Positions 14,439 to 22,479 of a DNA stretch of 27,706 nt are shown here, piece after piece (the stretch's first letter is position 1; every line of letters starts with the position of its first letter). The DNA comes from CAZEER01 sp964586315 (GTDB lineage Bacteria > Fidelibacterota > Marinisomatia > Marinisomatales > UBA1611): assembly GCA_964586315.1 (NCBI GenBank), contig CAZPHE010000026.1:1-27706 (forward strand), written 5' to 3'. The notes beneath the pieces were generated by a model. It did no database searches. It was not told the DNA's origin and saw only the letters and a list, made by a program, of their open reading frames with translations. Both the position numbers and the translations under genes were made by a program.

Positions 14439-15454
14439 TGAAGTTACATTATTCAAATTACTTCTTATTAGGATATGTACTATATCTATCTTGTGAAATT
14501 CCAAATAATCCCGTTGAAATGATTTTGCTCTATTCAGATCGTTCTTTTGCTTGGACTGGAGATCTTGTTACAATTGTATGTGAAGCAGAAGATAGTGATG
14601 ATGACAAAATAACATATAGTTGGAGTGCACCTAGTGGAAATTTGTTAACTAAAAAAGATACGGCATTTTGGACTGCACCTTATAGTACTGGTTATTTTTT
14701 TATAAGCTGTAAGGTTTCTGATGGAGTTGGTACATCTGATGCACAAAGTATTCCTATTAGGGTTGTCTCAGGTGGTCTATTATTAAAAGGTAAGGTTACA
14801 AATGCAGTTACAGGTCTTTCAGTAGACAATGTGGAAGTTTCAGTTGATGAATTTTATTACATAACCGGAGATGAAGGTGATTATTCATTATATATAGAAG
14901 ATCCAACTTCTTCATACCAAGTAATAGCAAAGAATGATTCATTTTGTGAATTTTCTTATAATCTTACTATCCCTGATGATTATGAACTGGATGTGTTTAA
15001 TTATAATTTTTCCATGAGTCCCATACCTTTACCCGGCGAAATAAGGTTCGTACTAAACTGGGGAGTATCACCTAGTGATTTAGATTCACATCTTAAAACT
15101 CCTGAAATAGATAGTTTAGTATATCATGTTTTTTATGGAAATAGAGGAAATGTTGAAACACCACCATATGCAGTATTAGACGTAGATGATACAGATGGGT
15201 ATGGACCAGAGACAATTACGATAAAAGAATCATTTAGTGGCACTTATATATATTTTATTCATCAATATTCTTCAATGGGCAGTTTTCCAGAATCTGGAAG
15301 TCAAGTAAGGGTGTACAACTCACCATCTTGTGGTGGAAATACTATAACAGTACCAAGTGATCAAAGCAGTGGACGATATTGGTATGTTTGCACTTTAAAT
15401 GGCGAAACTGGTACCATAGAAGAAATTAATCAAATTGTTGATGATGAACCCTGA
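14438..15454 (+). CDS. Lipoprotein with PKD-like, carboxypeptidase-regulatory-like and YfaP (DUF2135) domains
   Basis: A 338-aa protein with a lipobox-like LYLSC (Cys19). Domain 1 (about 22-108) is an Ig/PKD-like sandwich paralogous to the upstream gene (ITYSWSAPSG, FWTAPYSTGYFFISCKVSDG). Domain 2 (about 112-195) is a carboxypeptidase-regulatory-like fold: LLLKGKVTNAVTGLSVDNVEVSV, then TGDEGDYSLYI. Domain 3 (about 200-325) matches the YfaP/DUF2135 type: LNWGVSPSDLDSHL, then YAVLDVDDTDGYGPETITI and GTYIYFIHQYS. All are extracytoplasmic beta domains with no catalytic motif, so structural or binding roles are likely. It overlaps the previous gene by one base. Confidence 0.75.
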   Translation: MKLHYSNYFLLGYVLYLSCEIPNNPVEMILLYSDRSFAWTGDLVTIVCEAEDSDDDKITYSWSAPSGNLLTKKDTAFWTAPYSTGYFFISCKVSDGVGTSDAQSIPIRVVSGGLLLKGKVTNAVTGLSVDNVEVSVDEFYYITGDEGDYSLYIEDPTSSYQVIAKNDSFCEFSYNLTIPDDYELDVFNYNFSMSPIPLPGEIRFVLNWGVSPSDLDSHLKTPEIDSLVYHVFYGNRGNVETPPYAVLDVDDTDGYGPETITIKESFSGTYIYFIHQYSSMGSFPESGSQVRVYNSPSCGGNTITVPSDQSSGRYWYVCTLNGETGTIEEINQIVDDEP

Positions 15455-15466
15455 TACACTTTGAAT

Positions 15467-15817
15467 ATGTCTGATAAAGAAATAATTATTAATGAAATAA
15501 AATCTTTAGTTGAATCATTTGTCAACGAAAGGGATTGGAAAAAATTTCATAGTCCTAAAAACTTAGCTATGTCAATATCTATAGAAGCAGCAGAGTTGAT
15601 GGAATTATTCCAGTGGTTAACTGTAGAAGAAGCAAAAAAATCCATGATAGATGGAGGTAAATGTAGAAAAAATGCAATTGATGAAATTGCAGATGTTATG
15701 ATCTATGCTATAGCATTTTGTAATAACAATAATATTGATATATCTGATGCTATAAAACAAAAAATGAAAAAAAATATACAAAAATATCCAACTAGAAAAT
15801 TCAAAGGAAAATTTTAG
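15467..15817 (+). CDS. MazG-like nucleotide pyrophosphohydrolase
   Basis: A 116-aa all-helical protein of the MazG/dCTP-pyrophosphatase family, which hydrolyses non-canonical or excess nucleoside triphosphates to monophosphates plus pyrophosphate. The metal-binding pattern is SIEAAELMELFQW (E40 and E43) followed by IDEIADVMIY (E73 and D76), and RDWKKFHSPKNLAMS is the typical N-terminal helix. The family length of 100-120 aa fits. The ATG at 15467 is preferred; an in-frame TTG lies two codons upstream at 15461. The start is 12 bases after the lipoprotein stop, so the genes could be co-transcribed, but no functional link is apparent. Confidence 0.88.
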   Translation: MSDKEIIINEIKSLVESFVNERDWKKFHSPKNLAMSISIEAAELMELFQWLTVEEAKKSMIDGGKCRKNAIDEIADVMIYAIAFCNNNNIDISDAIKQKMKKNIQKYPTRKFKGKF

Positions 15818-15841
15818 TTCTTAAAAGATAGTCTTTTTCTG

Positions 15842-16123
15842 ATGAAAAATAGCATAGCCGTTTCTGAATATATGCTTTTTACTAAAGCTTTTTCTGAGAT
15901 TATGGATTTAAAACCTTTAGGATTTATTGAAGAAAAAAAAGAAAAATATGACGCTTTAGGCTCAGTTGATTGTTCTGTGTTTTACCCTGATCCTAAACTT
16001 CATCAAATTGAAACAGCTAAAAAGAAATCTTGGTTTGGAAATACTTTAGAGCTAATGAAATATTTTATGCAATCTAAATCAAAAAGTAAATTAGAAGAAA
16101 AATATAATTTAATGGGTAGTTAG
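15842..16123 (+). CDS. Unrecognised 93-aa protein
   Basis: A soluble, lysine-rich 93-aa protein starting 25 bases after the MazG-like gene. Residues 1-35 are predicted helical (SEYMLFTKAFSEIMDLKPLG), a proline- and aspartate-containing stretch follows (VDCSVFYPDPKLHQIE), and then a basic helix (NTLELMKYFMQSKSKSKLEEKY). No signal peptide, membrane helix or known motif is seen. It may share a transcript with the MazG-like gene. The gene is supported by its codon composition and tidy fit between neighbours only. Confidence 0.55.
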   Translation: MKNSIAVSEYMLFTKAFSEIMDLKPLGFIEEKKEKYDALGSVDCSVFYPDPKLHQIETAKKKSWFGNTLELMKYFMQSKSKSKLEEKYNLMGS

Positions 16124-16150
16124 CTTGTGTTAAAATAAAACTACTCCCAC
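16113..16150. repeat. Imperfect inverted repeat at the end of the 93-aa gene
   Basis: TGGGTAGTT (16114-16122) and AACTACTCCCA (16139-16149) pair with a two-base bulge around a 16-base loop. It overlaps the stop codon of the 93-aa gene and carries the same GGGTAGTT core as the repeat at 921-982. No T run follows, so termination is doubtful. Confidence 0.45.
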
Positions 16151-16298
16151 ATTCGTTGATTTTTTGTTTATAGATTAAATTTAATCATCCTTAAATATCA
16201 TCAAATTAGGAACTTGAATCGACCCTTTTTCATCAATTGCAAGGGAAAATAAAAGACCCTATATTTCACGGCTTTATCGTCAAGGAAATCGATAATCT

Positions 16299-16370
16299 GC
16301 CCTCGTAGTTCAATGGATAGAACAAGTGCCTCCTAAGCATTAGATGCAGGTTCGATTCCTGCCGAGGGTA
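16299..16370 (+). tRNA. tRNA-Arg(CCT)
   Basis: A full cloverleaf reads: acceptor GCCCTCG/CGAGGGT (with a G-T pair at the end), D stem GTTC/GAAC with loop AATGGATA, anticodon stem AGTGC/GCATT around loop CTCCTAA (anticodon CCT), variable AGAT, and T arm GCAGG-TTCGATT-CCTGC. The discriminator is A, followed by CA only, so the CCA tail is not fully encoded. It decodes AGG. The 175 bases before it hold no gene that I can see. Confidence 0.95.
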
Positions 16371-16402
16371 CATTCTTAAAACAAAATATTTGATATTAAA
16401 AA

Positions 16403-17080
16403 ATGCTTAGACCAAAAAAAAATATTACACGTAAAGAAATTCAAAGGGATCCGTTTTTGGAATCCGTTGATCAAGCACAGGCTCATTTAGAGAAAAATAG
16501 GAATACATATTTGCAAATAGGTATAGCTTTAATTGTATTATTAATTGGATATAATATAATCAGTGGAAAGAGAGCGCAACATAGAATTGATGGGAGCACT
16601 TCTTTAAGCCAGGCGTTGATTGCTTTAGAAAGAAATGATTTAAATACAGCAGAATTCCAATTAGAGACGGTAAATAATGATTTTAGTAAAACTTCAAGTG
16701 GTGAATTATCTTTATACTACCTTGGGAAAATGAAATATGAATCTGGAGAATTTGAAAATGCACAAAAATATCTTAATAAATTCTTAAAAAAGAATTCCTT
16801 AGATTATTTAAATGCACCAGCGTATATCATTTTGGCGGACATTGAATTAAATAATAATAAAATTAATAATGCTATCAGTCTAATTGACAAAGGTATACGT
16901 AAATGTAAAGATCTTCATAATACAAGGACACTAAAATTACAAAAAGCTAAATTGTCATATCAAAAAGGTGATAAAGAAATTGCAAGGGATATGATTAACA
17001 AATTTCTAAATGAAGAGGAAAACCTTGGATCTGATCATAGACAAATAGCTGAAGAAATGTTTGGGAAACTTGTAGGCTAA
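16403..17080 (+). CDS. TPR-repeat membrane-anchored protein (YfgM-like)
   Basis: A 225-aa protein with a basic, cytoplasmic N terminus (about 1-34), one transmembrane helix (about 35-53, TYLQIGIALIVLLIGYNII) and then an extracytoplasmic domain of tetratricopeptide repeats. Repeat signatures include SLSQALIALERNDLNTAEFQLE, ELSLYYLGKMKYESGEFENAQKYLNKFL and PAYIILADIELNNNKINNAISLID. The N-in, single-helix, TPR layout is that of YfgM-type (TPR_21) proteins, which interact with the Sec translocon and periplasmic chaperones in E. coli; that specific role is not shown here. It starts 32 bases after tRNA-Arg and precedes the rimP leader. Confidence 0.78.
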   Translation: MLRPKKNITRKEIQRDPFLESVDQAQAHLEKNRNTYLQIGIALIVLLIGYNIISGKRAQHRIDGSTSLSQALIALERNDLNTAEFQLETVNNDFSKTSSGELSLYYLGKMKYESGEFENAQKYLNKFLKKNSLDYLNAPAYIILADIELNNNKINNAISLIDKGIRKCKDLHNTRTLKLQKAKLSYQKGDKEIARDMINKFLNEEENLGSDHRQIAEEMFGKLVG

Positions 17081-17123
17081 TTACTTGATAAAAATATAGA
17101 TACCCTGTAGATTGACAGGCTTG

Positions 17124-17151
17124 AAAGCGGGTGAAAACCCGCTTTTCTTTT
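17124..17151 (+). promoter_or_regulatory. Terminator-like leader hairpin before rimP
   Basis: AAAGCGGGT (17124-17132), GAAA tetraloop, ACCCGCTTT (17137-17145), followed by TCTTTTG. A 9-bp GC-cored stem plus T-rich tail ends only about eight bases before the rimP ATG. It could end upstream transcription, act as an attenuator read through by NusA or other factors, or block ribosome binding, since no Shine-Dalgarno fits between hairpin and start. Hairpins at this spot in front of rimP-nusA are familiar from other bacteria. Confidence 0.8.
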
Positions 17152-17158
17152 GTTCAAA

Positions 17159-17602
17159 ATGAATGATACTTTAATAAAAATAATTGAATCCAAATTGTTG
17201 GAAGAGCAGTTTCTTATAGAAATGAGCATAAACGAACGTGGTAATTACATAAGAATTATAATTGATTCTGAGGACTCTTTGACATTAAATGACATCGCGG
17301 ATTTGACTTGTATTCTACAAAATTCAAAGGAATTCAATAAATTGGTTCCAAAAAAATATCGTCTTGAAGTTACAACCCCTGGCATAGAACGACCATTGCA
17401 ATATCCATTTCAATACAAAAAAAACATCAATAGAAAAATAAATATGATGTTTAATGATGGTGAAATTATCCGAAATGTAACTGGAAAAGTAATGGGAGCT
17501 AATGATCATAGTGTTACAGTGTTAACCAAAAAAGACAATAAATCAATAAGTATTAACTATGATCAAGTTCAATCTGCGAAAATAAATGTATCATTTAAAT
17601 AA
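17159..17602 (+). CDS. rimP: Ribosome maturation factor RimP
   Basis: A 147-aa protein from the ATG at 17159 (an in-frame TTG lies at 17150, inside the hairpin's T tract). RimP binds the 30S subunit and assists assembly of its head near S12 and the central pseudoknot. Seen family features are the N-terminal alpha-beta domain with IRIIIDSEDSLTLNDIADLT, then YRLEVTTPGIERPLQYPFQYKKNINRKI, the most conserved segment, and a C-terminal Sm-like barrel (TGKVMGANDHSVTVL). It is the first gene of the rimP-nusA-infB operon; the nusA TTG lies 15 bases after its stop. Length is typical. Confidence 0.93.
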   Translation: MNDTLIKIIESKLLEEQFLIEMSINERGNYIRIIIDSEDSLTLNDIADLTCILQNSKEFNKLVPKKYRLEVTTPGIERPLQYPFQYKKNINRKINMMFNDGEIIRNVTGKVMGANDHSVTVLTKKDNKSISINYDQVQSAKINVSFK

Positions 17603-17617
17603 CACCTAGGAGTTATT

Positions 17618-18961
17618 TTGGTAAACAGAGAATTAATTGAAGTTTTTTCAGAAATTGCGCGTGAAAAAAATGTCGAACGTTCAGAACTTGCAACAATATT
17701 AGAAGAATTATTTCTTTATGTGATTGAAAAAGAATATGGAGATTCTTCTAATTGTAGTTGTATTGTAAATATTGATAAAGGTGAAATTGAAATTTATTCT
17801 GAAAAAACGATTGTTGATGAAGTAGATGATTATAAAGTAGAAATTACTCTTGAAGAAGCAATTTCAAAAGAACCTGAAGCTGTAGATTTAGAGGTTGGAG
17901 ATGTTTTTGTTGAAGTAATAGACCCTAGAGTTTTTGGTAGAAGATTAGTAACTACTGCTAAGCAGTTTTTTGCACAGAGGCTGCGTGACGTTGAACGTAA
18001 TTATATTTATGAAGATTATGCCAACAGAATAGGTGAAATAGTTATTGGTGATGTACATCAAATACAAAGAGATGGAGTTTTTATAAATATCGAACAAGCT
18101 GAATTACGAATGCCTAGAAATGAACAAATTCAATCAGAAAGATATAGAAGAGGTGAAACTTTACGTGCTGTAATAAAATCAGTGGAAGTAACATCAAAAG
18201 GACCTGATATAATAGTTACAAGAAGTGATAATCATTTTCTGTATAAATTATTTGAATTAGAAGTACCGGAAATAGAAGATGGAATCATTGATATAACTGC
18301 AATTGCCAGATATCCTGGGGAAAGAGCAAAAATCATTGTCAAATCAAATGATCGGAGAATAGATCCTGTAGGTGCTTGTGTGGGGATGAGAGGAAGTAGA
18401 ATTCAAGCGATTGTTAGAGAATTGAACAATGAAAAAATTGATATTGTTAATTTTAGTGAACAAGCCGAAATATTAGTTAGTAGGGCTTTGTCTCCCGCAA
18501 AACCAGCGCAACTTTTTCTTGATGATGATAAAAAGTATTGCGTTGCATTATTTGAAGATGACAGTTTAGATGCTGCCATTGGAAGAAATGGTATGAATAT
18601 TAATCTTGCGGCTAAAATTACTGAATACAAGATTGATGCCTATGGAATAAAACAATATGAAAGAATTCAAGAAGATCAAAAGACATTATTGAGTGACATT
18701 GATGAAGTTGATGATATTATGGTTGATGCACTGAAAAATATTAATGTAATTGTAGTATCTGATCTTTTAGATGCAGATATGGAAGATTTACTTAAATCTG
18801 AATCTATTAATGAAAAAGAACTTGATACCATTTATGAAGCTGTACAATCATTTGTTGAAAGAGAGATTGATTTCGATGAGGAAAATGATGAGAATATATT
18901 GGAAAATTTAGATTTAGAATTAGATGAAAAAATTGGTGATAGTGAAAATGAAGAAGAATAA
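17618..18961 (+). CDS. nusA: Transcription termination/antitermination factor NusA (TTG start)
   Basis: A 447-aa protein with the full NusA order: N-terminal RNA-polymerase-binding domain (1-130, MVNRELIEVFSEIAREKNVER), S1 domain (about 137-202, IGEIVIGDVHQIQRDGVFINI), KH1 and KH2 (about 205-345, including DPVGACVGMRGSRIQAIVREL and AAIGRNGMNINLA), then a helix-hairpin-helix-like segment (about 350-415) and an acidic tail (DEENDENILENLDLELDE). It modulates pausing, termination and antitermination. The start is TTG at 17618: it is preceded by a strong Shine-Dalgarno TAGGAG (17607-17612) with a five-base spacer, the next codon is GTA, and MVNRELIE is the universal NusA beginning. A weak start codon in front of a good RBS may tune NusA level. 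Confidence 0.96.
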   Translation: MVNRELIEVFSEIAREKNVERSELATILEELFLYVIEKEYGDSSNCSCIVNIDKGEIEIYSEKTIVDEVDDYKVEITLEEAISKEPEAVDLEVGDVFVEVIDPRVFGRRLVTTAKQFFAQRLRDVERNYIYEDYANRIGEIVIGDVHQIQRDGVFINIEQAELRMPRNEQIQSERYRRGETLRAVIKSVEVTSKGPDIIVTRSDNHFLYKLFELEVPEIEDGIIDITAIARYPGERAKIIVKSNDRRIDPVGACVGMRGSRIQAIVRELNNEKIDIVNFSEQAEILVSRALSPAKPAQLFLDDDKKYCVALFEDDSLDAAIGRNGMNINLAAKITEYKIDAYGIKQYERIQEDQKTLLSDIDEVDDIMVDALKNINVIVVSDLLDADMEDLLKSESINEKELDTIYEAVQSFVEREIDFDEENDENILENLDLELDEKIGDSENEEE

Positions 18962-18987
18962 CAATTAATTTAGAATTAATATAGAAT

Positions 18988-21465
18988 ATGTCAAAAATCA
19001 GAATATTTCAAATTGCTAAGGAACTAAACCTTTCACATACTGATATCTTAAGTTTTCTCAAATCTAGAAAAATAAATGTTTCTAGTCATATGTCTCCAGT
19101 TGATGATAATACACATAAAATGATTATGAATGAATTTTCAAAGGATAAGGAACAAGTTGACAGATATAGGAAGGAACAAGTAAGAAGAGAGATTCATGAT
19201 ACACGTTTAAAGGAGCAGCAACAAACTGGAAAAAAATTAAAGTTACTATCATTAAATGAACAGAGGAAAATTGAGCGGAAAGAAAGTAAAATAATTGCGG
19301 ATAAAGAAAAAGAAGAAAAAAAGAAAAAGGAACAAGAAGATTTAAAAAAAGCAAATGCAAGAGCTGAACGAGAAAAAAAATATGACAACAGAAAAAAGAG
19401 GTCGAGTAAAACTGAAAAAAAAATAAACGATAAAGACTCTATTAGAAAAGCGAAAGAATTAAAAAAGAAATTTAAACCAACAAAAAAACTAAGATCTATC
19501 AATTTGTCTGATATTCAATCTGAAATTGGTTTAGGATCTATTAAACAACCGGTAAATAAAAAAACCAAAAAAGATGATAAAGTGCAGGGTTCAGTTAAGA
19601 CAAAAGTGAAGGGAATTCTTGCGCGTATGGATACAAAAACAAGAAAAAAAAAAAATAAAAAAATAAAACATAAAGAAGAAGAAATTTCAGTAGAGAATAC
19701 TGAAAAACCAATTATTAAAGTAGCAGAATTTTCAAATGTTGACGAGTTGGGAAAAATTTTTGGAGTGACTTCGAGTGATATTATTCAAATCTGTATTGAA
19801 CTTGGAATGCTGGTTACAAAAAATCAAAGAATGGATTGGGATATGATTGAATTGTTGGCAGACCATTTCGGATTTATTCCCAACAAAATTACTGATGTAG
19901 GAGAAGATATTTTTCAAATTGAATTAAATGAAGAAGATTTGAAAAATGCCACCTCTAGAGCACCAATAGTAACGGTAATGGGTCATGTAGATCATGGAAA
20001 AACTAGTCTTCTAGATTATATACGGAAGACAAATGTAGCAGAAGGTGAATCTGGAGGAATTACTCAACATATAGGTGCATATAAAGTGAATTACAATAAC
20101 CGAGATTTAACTTTTCTTGATACACCAGGTCATGAAGCCTTTACAGCAATGCGAGCTAGGGGAGCGCAAGTCACTGATATTGTAATTTTAGTTGTTGCCG
20201 CGGATGATGCAGTTATGCCTCAAACAATCGAAGCTATTAGTCATACAAAAGCAGCTGGAGTACCAATGGTTATAGCCATTAATAAAATGGACAGACCTGG
20301 AGCAGATCCTGAGAAAGTTAGAAGATCATTATCGGAGCATGAAGTTTTAGTTGAGTCGTGGGGTGGAAAGGTTCAAGATATTGAAATAAGTGCAAAAAAT
20401 GGTGATGGAATTGAAAATCTTATGGAAAGCCTTTTATTAGAAACGGATGTTCTAGAACTAAAATCTAATCATAATTGTAATGCTAGAGGTACGGTGATTG
20501 ATTCACGGCTTGATAAAGGACTTGGTCCAATTGGAACTATTTTAATACAACATGGTAAGTTAAAAATTGGTGATCCGTTCATTTGTGGCGATTTTCCAGG
20601 AAAAGTTAAAACTATTACAAATCAAAATGGATCCAGATTAAAAGAAGCTGGTCCTTCCGATGCTATTCAAATTCAAGGATTTGATCAGGTTCCTCAGGCA
20701 GCAGATTTGTTTGCAGTTGTTGATGATGAAAAATCAATAAAACGAATCTCAAGTGAAAGGCAAAGAATAAAAAGGGAGATAGAACAAAAAAAGATGGCCT
20801 TCTCATTGGACCAAATGTCATCTTTGATTAAAGAAGGAACAGTAAAAAACTTACCTCTTATCATAAAAGGGGATGTTGATGGATCTGTAGAAGCTCTCGC
20901 TGAATCACTTGAAAAAATTAAAAATGATGAAGTAGGGATCAAGGTAGTTCATAAAAGCGTCGGTATGATTACTGAATCAGATGTGTTATTAGCAGAAGCT
21001 TCAAAAGCAGTGATAATTGGCTTTCATGTGCAAGTAAATTCAAATGCAAGATTACAAGCTAATCAAGCAGGGGTTGATATACGTACCTATAATGTAATAT
21101 ATCAAGCTGTAGAAGAATTAACTCTTGCACTAGAAGGAATGCTAGAACCTGATAAGGTAGAAAGTAGCCTAGGTAAAGCCGAAGTCTTAACTCAATTTAA
21201 AATACCCAAGATTGGTTTCATCGCAGGGTGCAAAGTATTAGATGGCTTAGTTATTCGGAATGGTAAAGCTCGAGTTATAAGAGATGGTGAACCTTTAATT
21301 GAAGGTCTCATTAATTCTTTAAAGCGTCATAAAGACGATGTCAAAGAAGTTAAAGATGGTTTAGAATGCGGTATAGGAATTGATGGGATTAAAAAATTTA
21401 AAGAAGGCGACATCATTGAAGTTTACGAAATTCGTGAAGTGAAACGTAAATTAGAATTAAATTGA
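18988..21465 (+). CDS. infB: Translation initiation factor IF-2
   Basis: An 825-aa GTPase that places initiator fMet-tRNA on the 30S subunit. It has an IF2_N domain (1-50), a long Lys/Glu-rich linker (about 55-235), a second IF2_N-like domain (about 242-300), and the G domain with G1 GHVDHGKT (332-339), G2 GGITQHIG, G3 DTPGHEAF (378-385), G4 NKMD (432-435) and G5 SAKNGDG. Domains II and III follow, with RGTVIDSRLDKGLGPIGTILIQHG and VDGSVEALAESL, and the C-terminal C2 domain, including IAGCKVLDGLVIRNGKARVIRDG. All G motifs are intact. It starts 26 bases after nusA, and its TGA stop overlaps the rbfA TTG. Confidence 0.98.
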   Translation: MSKIRIFQIAKELNLSHTDILSFLKSRKINVSSHMSPVDDNTHKMIMNEFSKDKEQVDRYRKEQVRREIHDTRLKEQQQTGKKLKLLSLNEQRKIERKESKIIADKEKEEKKKKEQEDLKKANARAEREKKYDNRKKRSSKTEKKINDKDSIRKAKELKKKFKPTKKLRSINLSDIQSEIGLGSIKQPVNKKTKKDDKVQGSVKTKVKGILARMDTKTRKKKNKKIKHKEEEISVENTEKPIIKVAEFSNVDELGKIFGVTSSDIIQICIELGMLVTKNQRMDWDMIELLADHFGFIPNKITDVGEDIFQIELNEEDLKNATSRAPIVTVMGHVDHGKTSLLDYIRKTNVAEGESGGITQHIGAYKVNYNNRDLTFLDTPGHEAFTAMRARGAQVTDIVILVVAADDAVMPQTIEAISHTKAAGVPMVIAINKMDRPGADPEKVRRSLSEHEVLVESWGGKVQDIEISAKNGDGIENLMESLLLETDVLELKSNHNCNARGTVIDSRLDKGLGPIGTILIQHGKLKIGDPFICGDFPGKVKTITNQNGSRLKEAGPSDAIQIQGFDQVPQAADLFAVVDDEKSIKRISSERQRIKREIEQKKMAFSLDQMSSLIKEGTVKNLPLIIKGDVDGSVEALAESLEKIKNDEVGIKVVHKSVGMITESDVLLAEASKAVIIGFHVQVNSNARLQANQAGVDIRTYNVIYQAVEELTLALEGMLEPDKVESSLGKAEVLTQFKIPKIGFIAGCKVLDGLVIRNGKARVIRDGEPLIEGLINSLKRHKDDVKEVKDGLECGIGIDGIKKFKEGDIIEVYEIREVKRKLELN

Positions 21466-21842
21466 ATTCTAATAAACCTTACTCCCGCTCAGAAAGAGTA
21501 GGGAAGCAAATATTGGATATTTTGAGCGAAATTCTTTTGAAAAATATTGATCTTTCTTACCTTGGGTTTGTCACATTTACAAATGTTAAAATTTCAAATG
21601 ATTTAAAATCAGCAAAGGTATTTTATTCAGTATTAAATCAAAAATTGCCAGATGTTGATTTAAATATTGAAATTAATAAAAAACAAAAAGCCTTTAAAAA
21701 ATTCATGGGACCGGAAATTAATATAAAATCTACTCCGTCTATCCGTTTTTATCTAGATGAAAGCCTCACTTATGCAGAAAAAATAAATAAGTTATTTAAA
21801 GATTCAGGCATTGATTACGAAAATAATGATTCTAAATATTAA
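21462..21842 (+). CDS. rbfA: Ribosome-binding factor A (probable TTG start)
   Basis: A 126-aa protein with the KH-like RbfA fold: YSRSERVGKQILDILSEILL helix, FVTFTNVKISNDLKSAKVFYSVL strands, and PSIRFYLDESLTYAEKINKLF. RbfA binds the 30S neck and helps late 16S maturation, including in the cold. The only start that keeps the conserved N terminus is TTG at 21462-21464, which overlaps the infB stop (TTGA), suggesting translational coupling through termination-reinitiation. No separate Shine-Dalgarno is obvious. The next gene starts before this one ends. Confidence 0.93.
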   Translation: MNSNKPYSRSERVGKQILDILSEILLKNIDLSYLGFVTFTNVKISNDLKSAKVFYSVLNQKLPDVDLNIEINKKQKAFKKFMGPEINIKSTPSIRFYLDESLTYAEKINKLFKDSGIDYENNDSKY

Positions 21843-22479
21843 TAAACCAGTAGGTTGGACATCATTTGATGTAGTAAAAAAAATCAGATCAATTGTTTGT
21901 GAGAAAAAAGTTGGACATTCTGGAACTCTTGATCCTTTTGCTGAAGGCGTTTTAGTTATTGGTACTGGTAAGGATACAAAAAATCTCGCAAAGATCACTA
22001 ATCATGAAAAGGAATACATAGGATCAATATTATTGGGGACATTAACAGATACTCTCGATATTGAAGGAGAAATTATTGAAAGAAAGGCGGTTCCAAACTT
22101 ATCAGAAAAACAAATTATAAAAACTCTAAAAACCTTTATTGGTCATATGAATCAGATTCCTCCAATGTTTTCAGCAAAAAAAATTAATGGTAAACGATTA
22201 TATGAATTAGCTAGAAAAAAAATTGAGATTAAAAGAAAGGCAAATTTAATTAAAATTATTTCTATCGATTTAATTAATTATTCAAATAATATTATTACTA
22301 TTTCTGTAGTTTGTTCAAAGGGTACATATATCAGAGTTTTAGCAAAAGATATAGCAGAAAAATTGGGAACAGTAGGACATCTTCAAAACTTAAAGAGGAT
22401 AAGAGTTGGTCAATATTCAATTGATCAATCTGACACAATTGAAAATTTTCAAGAAACATGGAAATTATCCGAAGTTTAA
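21826..22479 (+). CDS. truB: tRNA pseudouridine-55 synthase TruB, short form
   Basis: A 217-aa protein from the ATG at 21826, which lies inside the end of rbfA (17-base overlap); an in-frame TTG at 21811 would add five residues. It makes pseudouridine 55 in the tRNA T loop. Seen are LNINKPVGWTSFDVV, the catalytic motif HSGTLDPFAEGVL with Asp36, the thumb segment QIPPMFSAKKINGKRLYELAR, and GTYIRVLAKDIAEKLGTVGHLQNLKRIRVG. It ends soon after this and lacks the C-terminal PUA-like domain of E. coli TruB (314 aa), as in some other lineages. Its stop lies 22 bases inside ribF. Confidence 0.95.
   Translation: MILNINKPVGWTSFDVVKKIRSIVCEKKVGHSGTLDPFAEGVLVIGTGKDTKNLAKITNHEKEYIGSILLGTLTDTLDIEGEIIERKAVPNLSEKQIIKTLKTFIGHMNQIPPMFSAKKINGKRLYELARKKIEIKRKANLIKIISIDLINYSNNIITISVVCSKGTYIRVLAKDIAEKLGTVGHLQNLKRIRVGQYSIDQSDTIENFQETWKLSEV

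Noticed and set aside
16124..16298. Possible small RNA or gene before tRNA-Arg
   Set aside because: Only a weak CCCTT/AAGGG pairing and no frame with a start and good composition were seen.
19194..19502. Phe/Ser/Leu-rich minus-strand frame that could be read as a membrane protein
   Set aside because: It is the complement of the Lys/Glu-rich linker of IF-2, which always yields Phe/Ser/Leu runs on the other strand.
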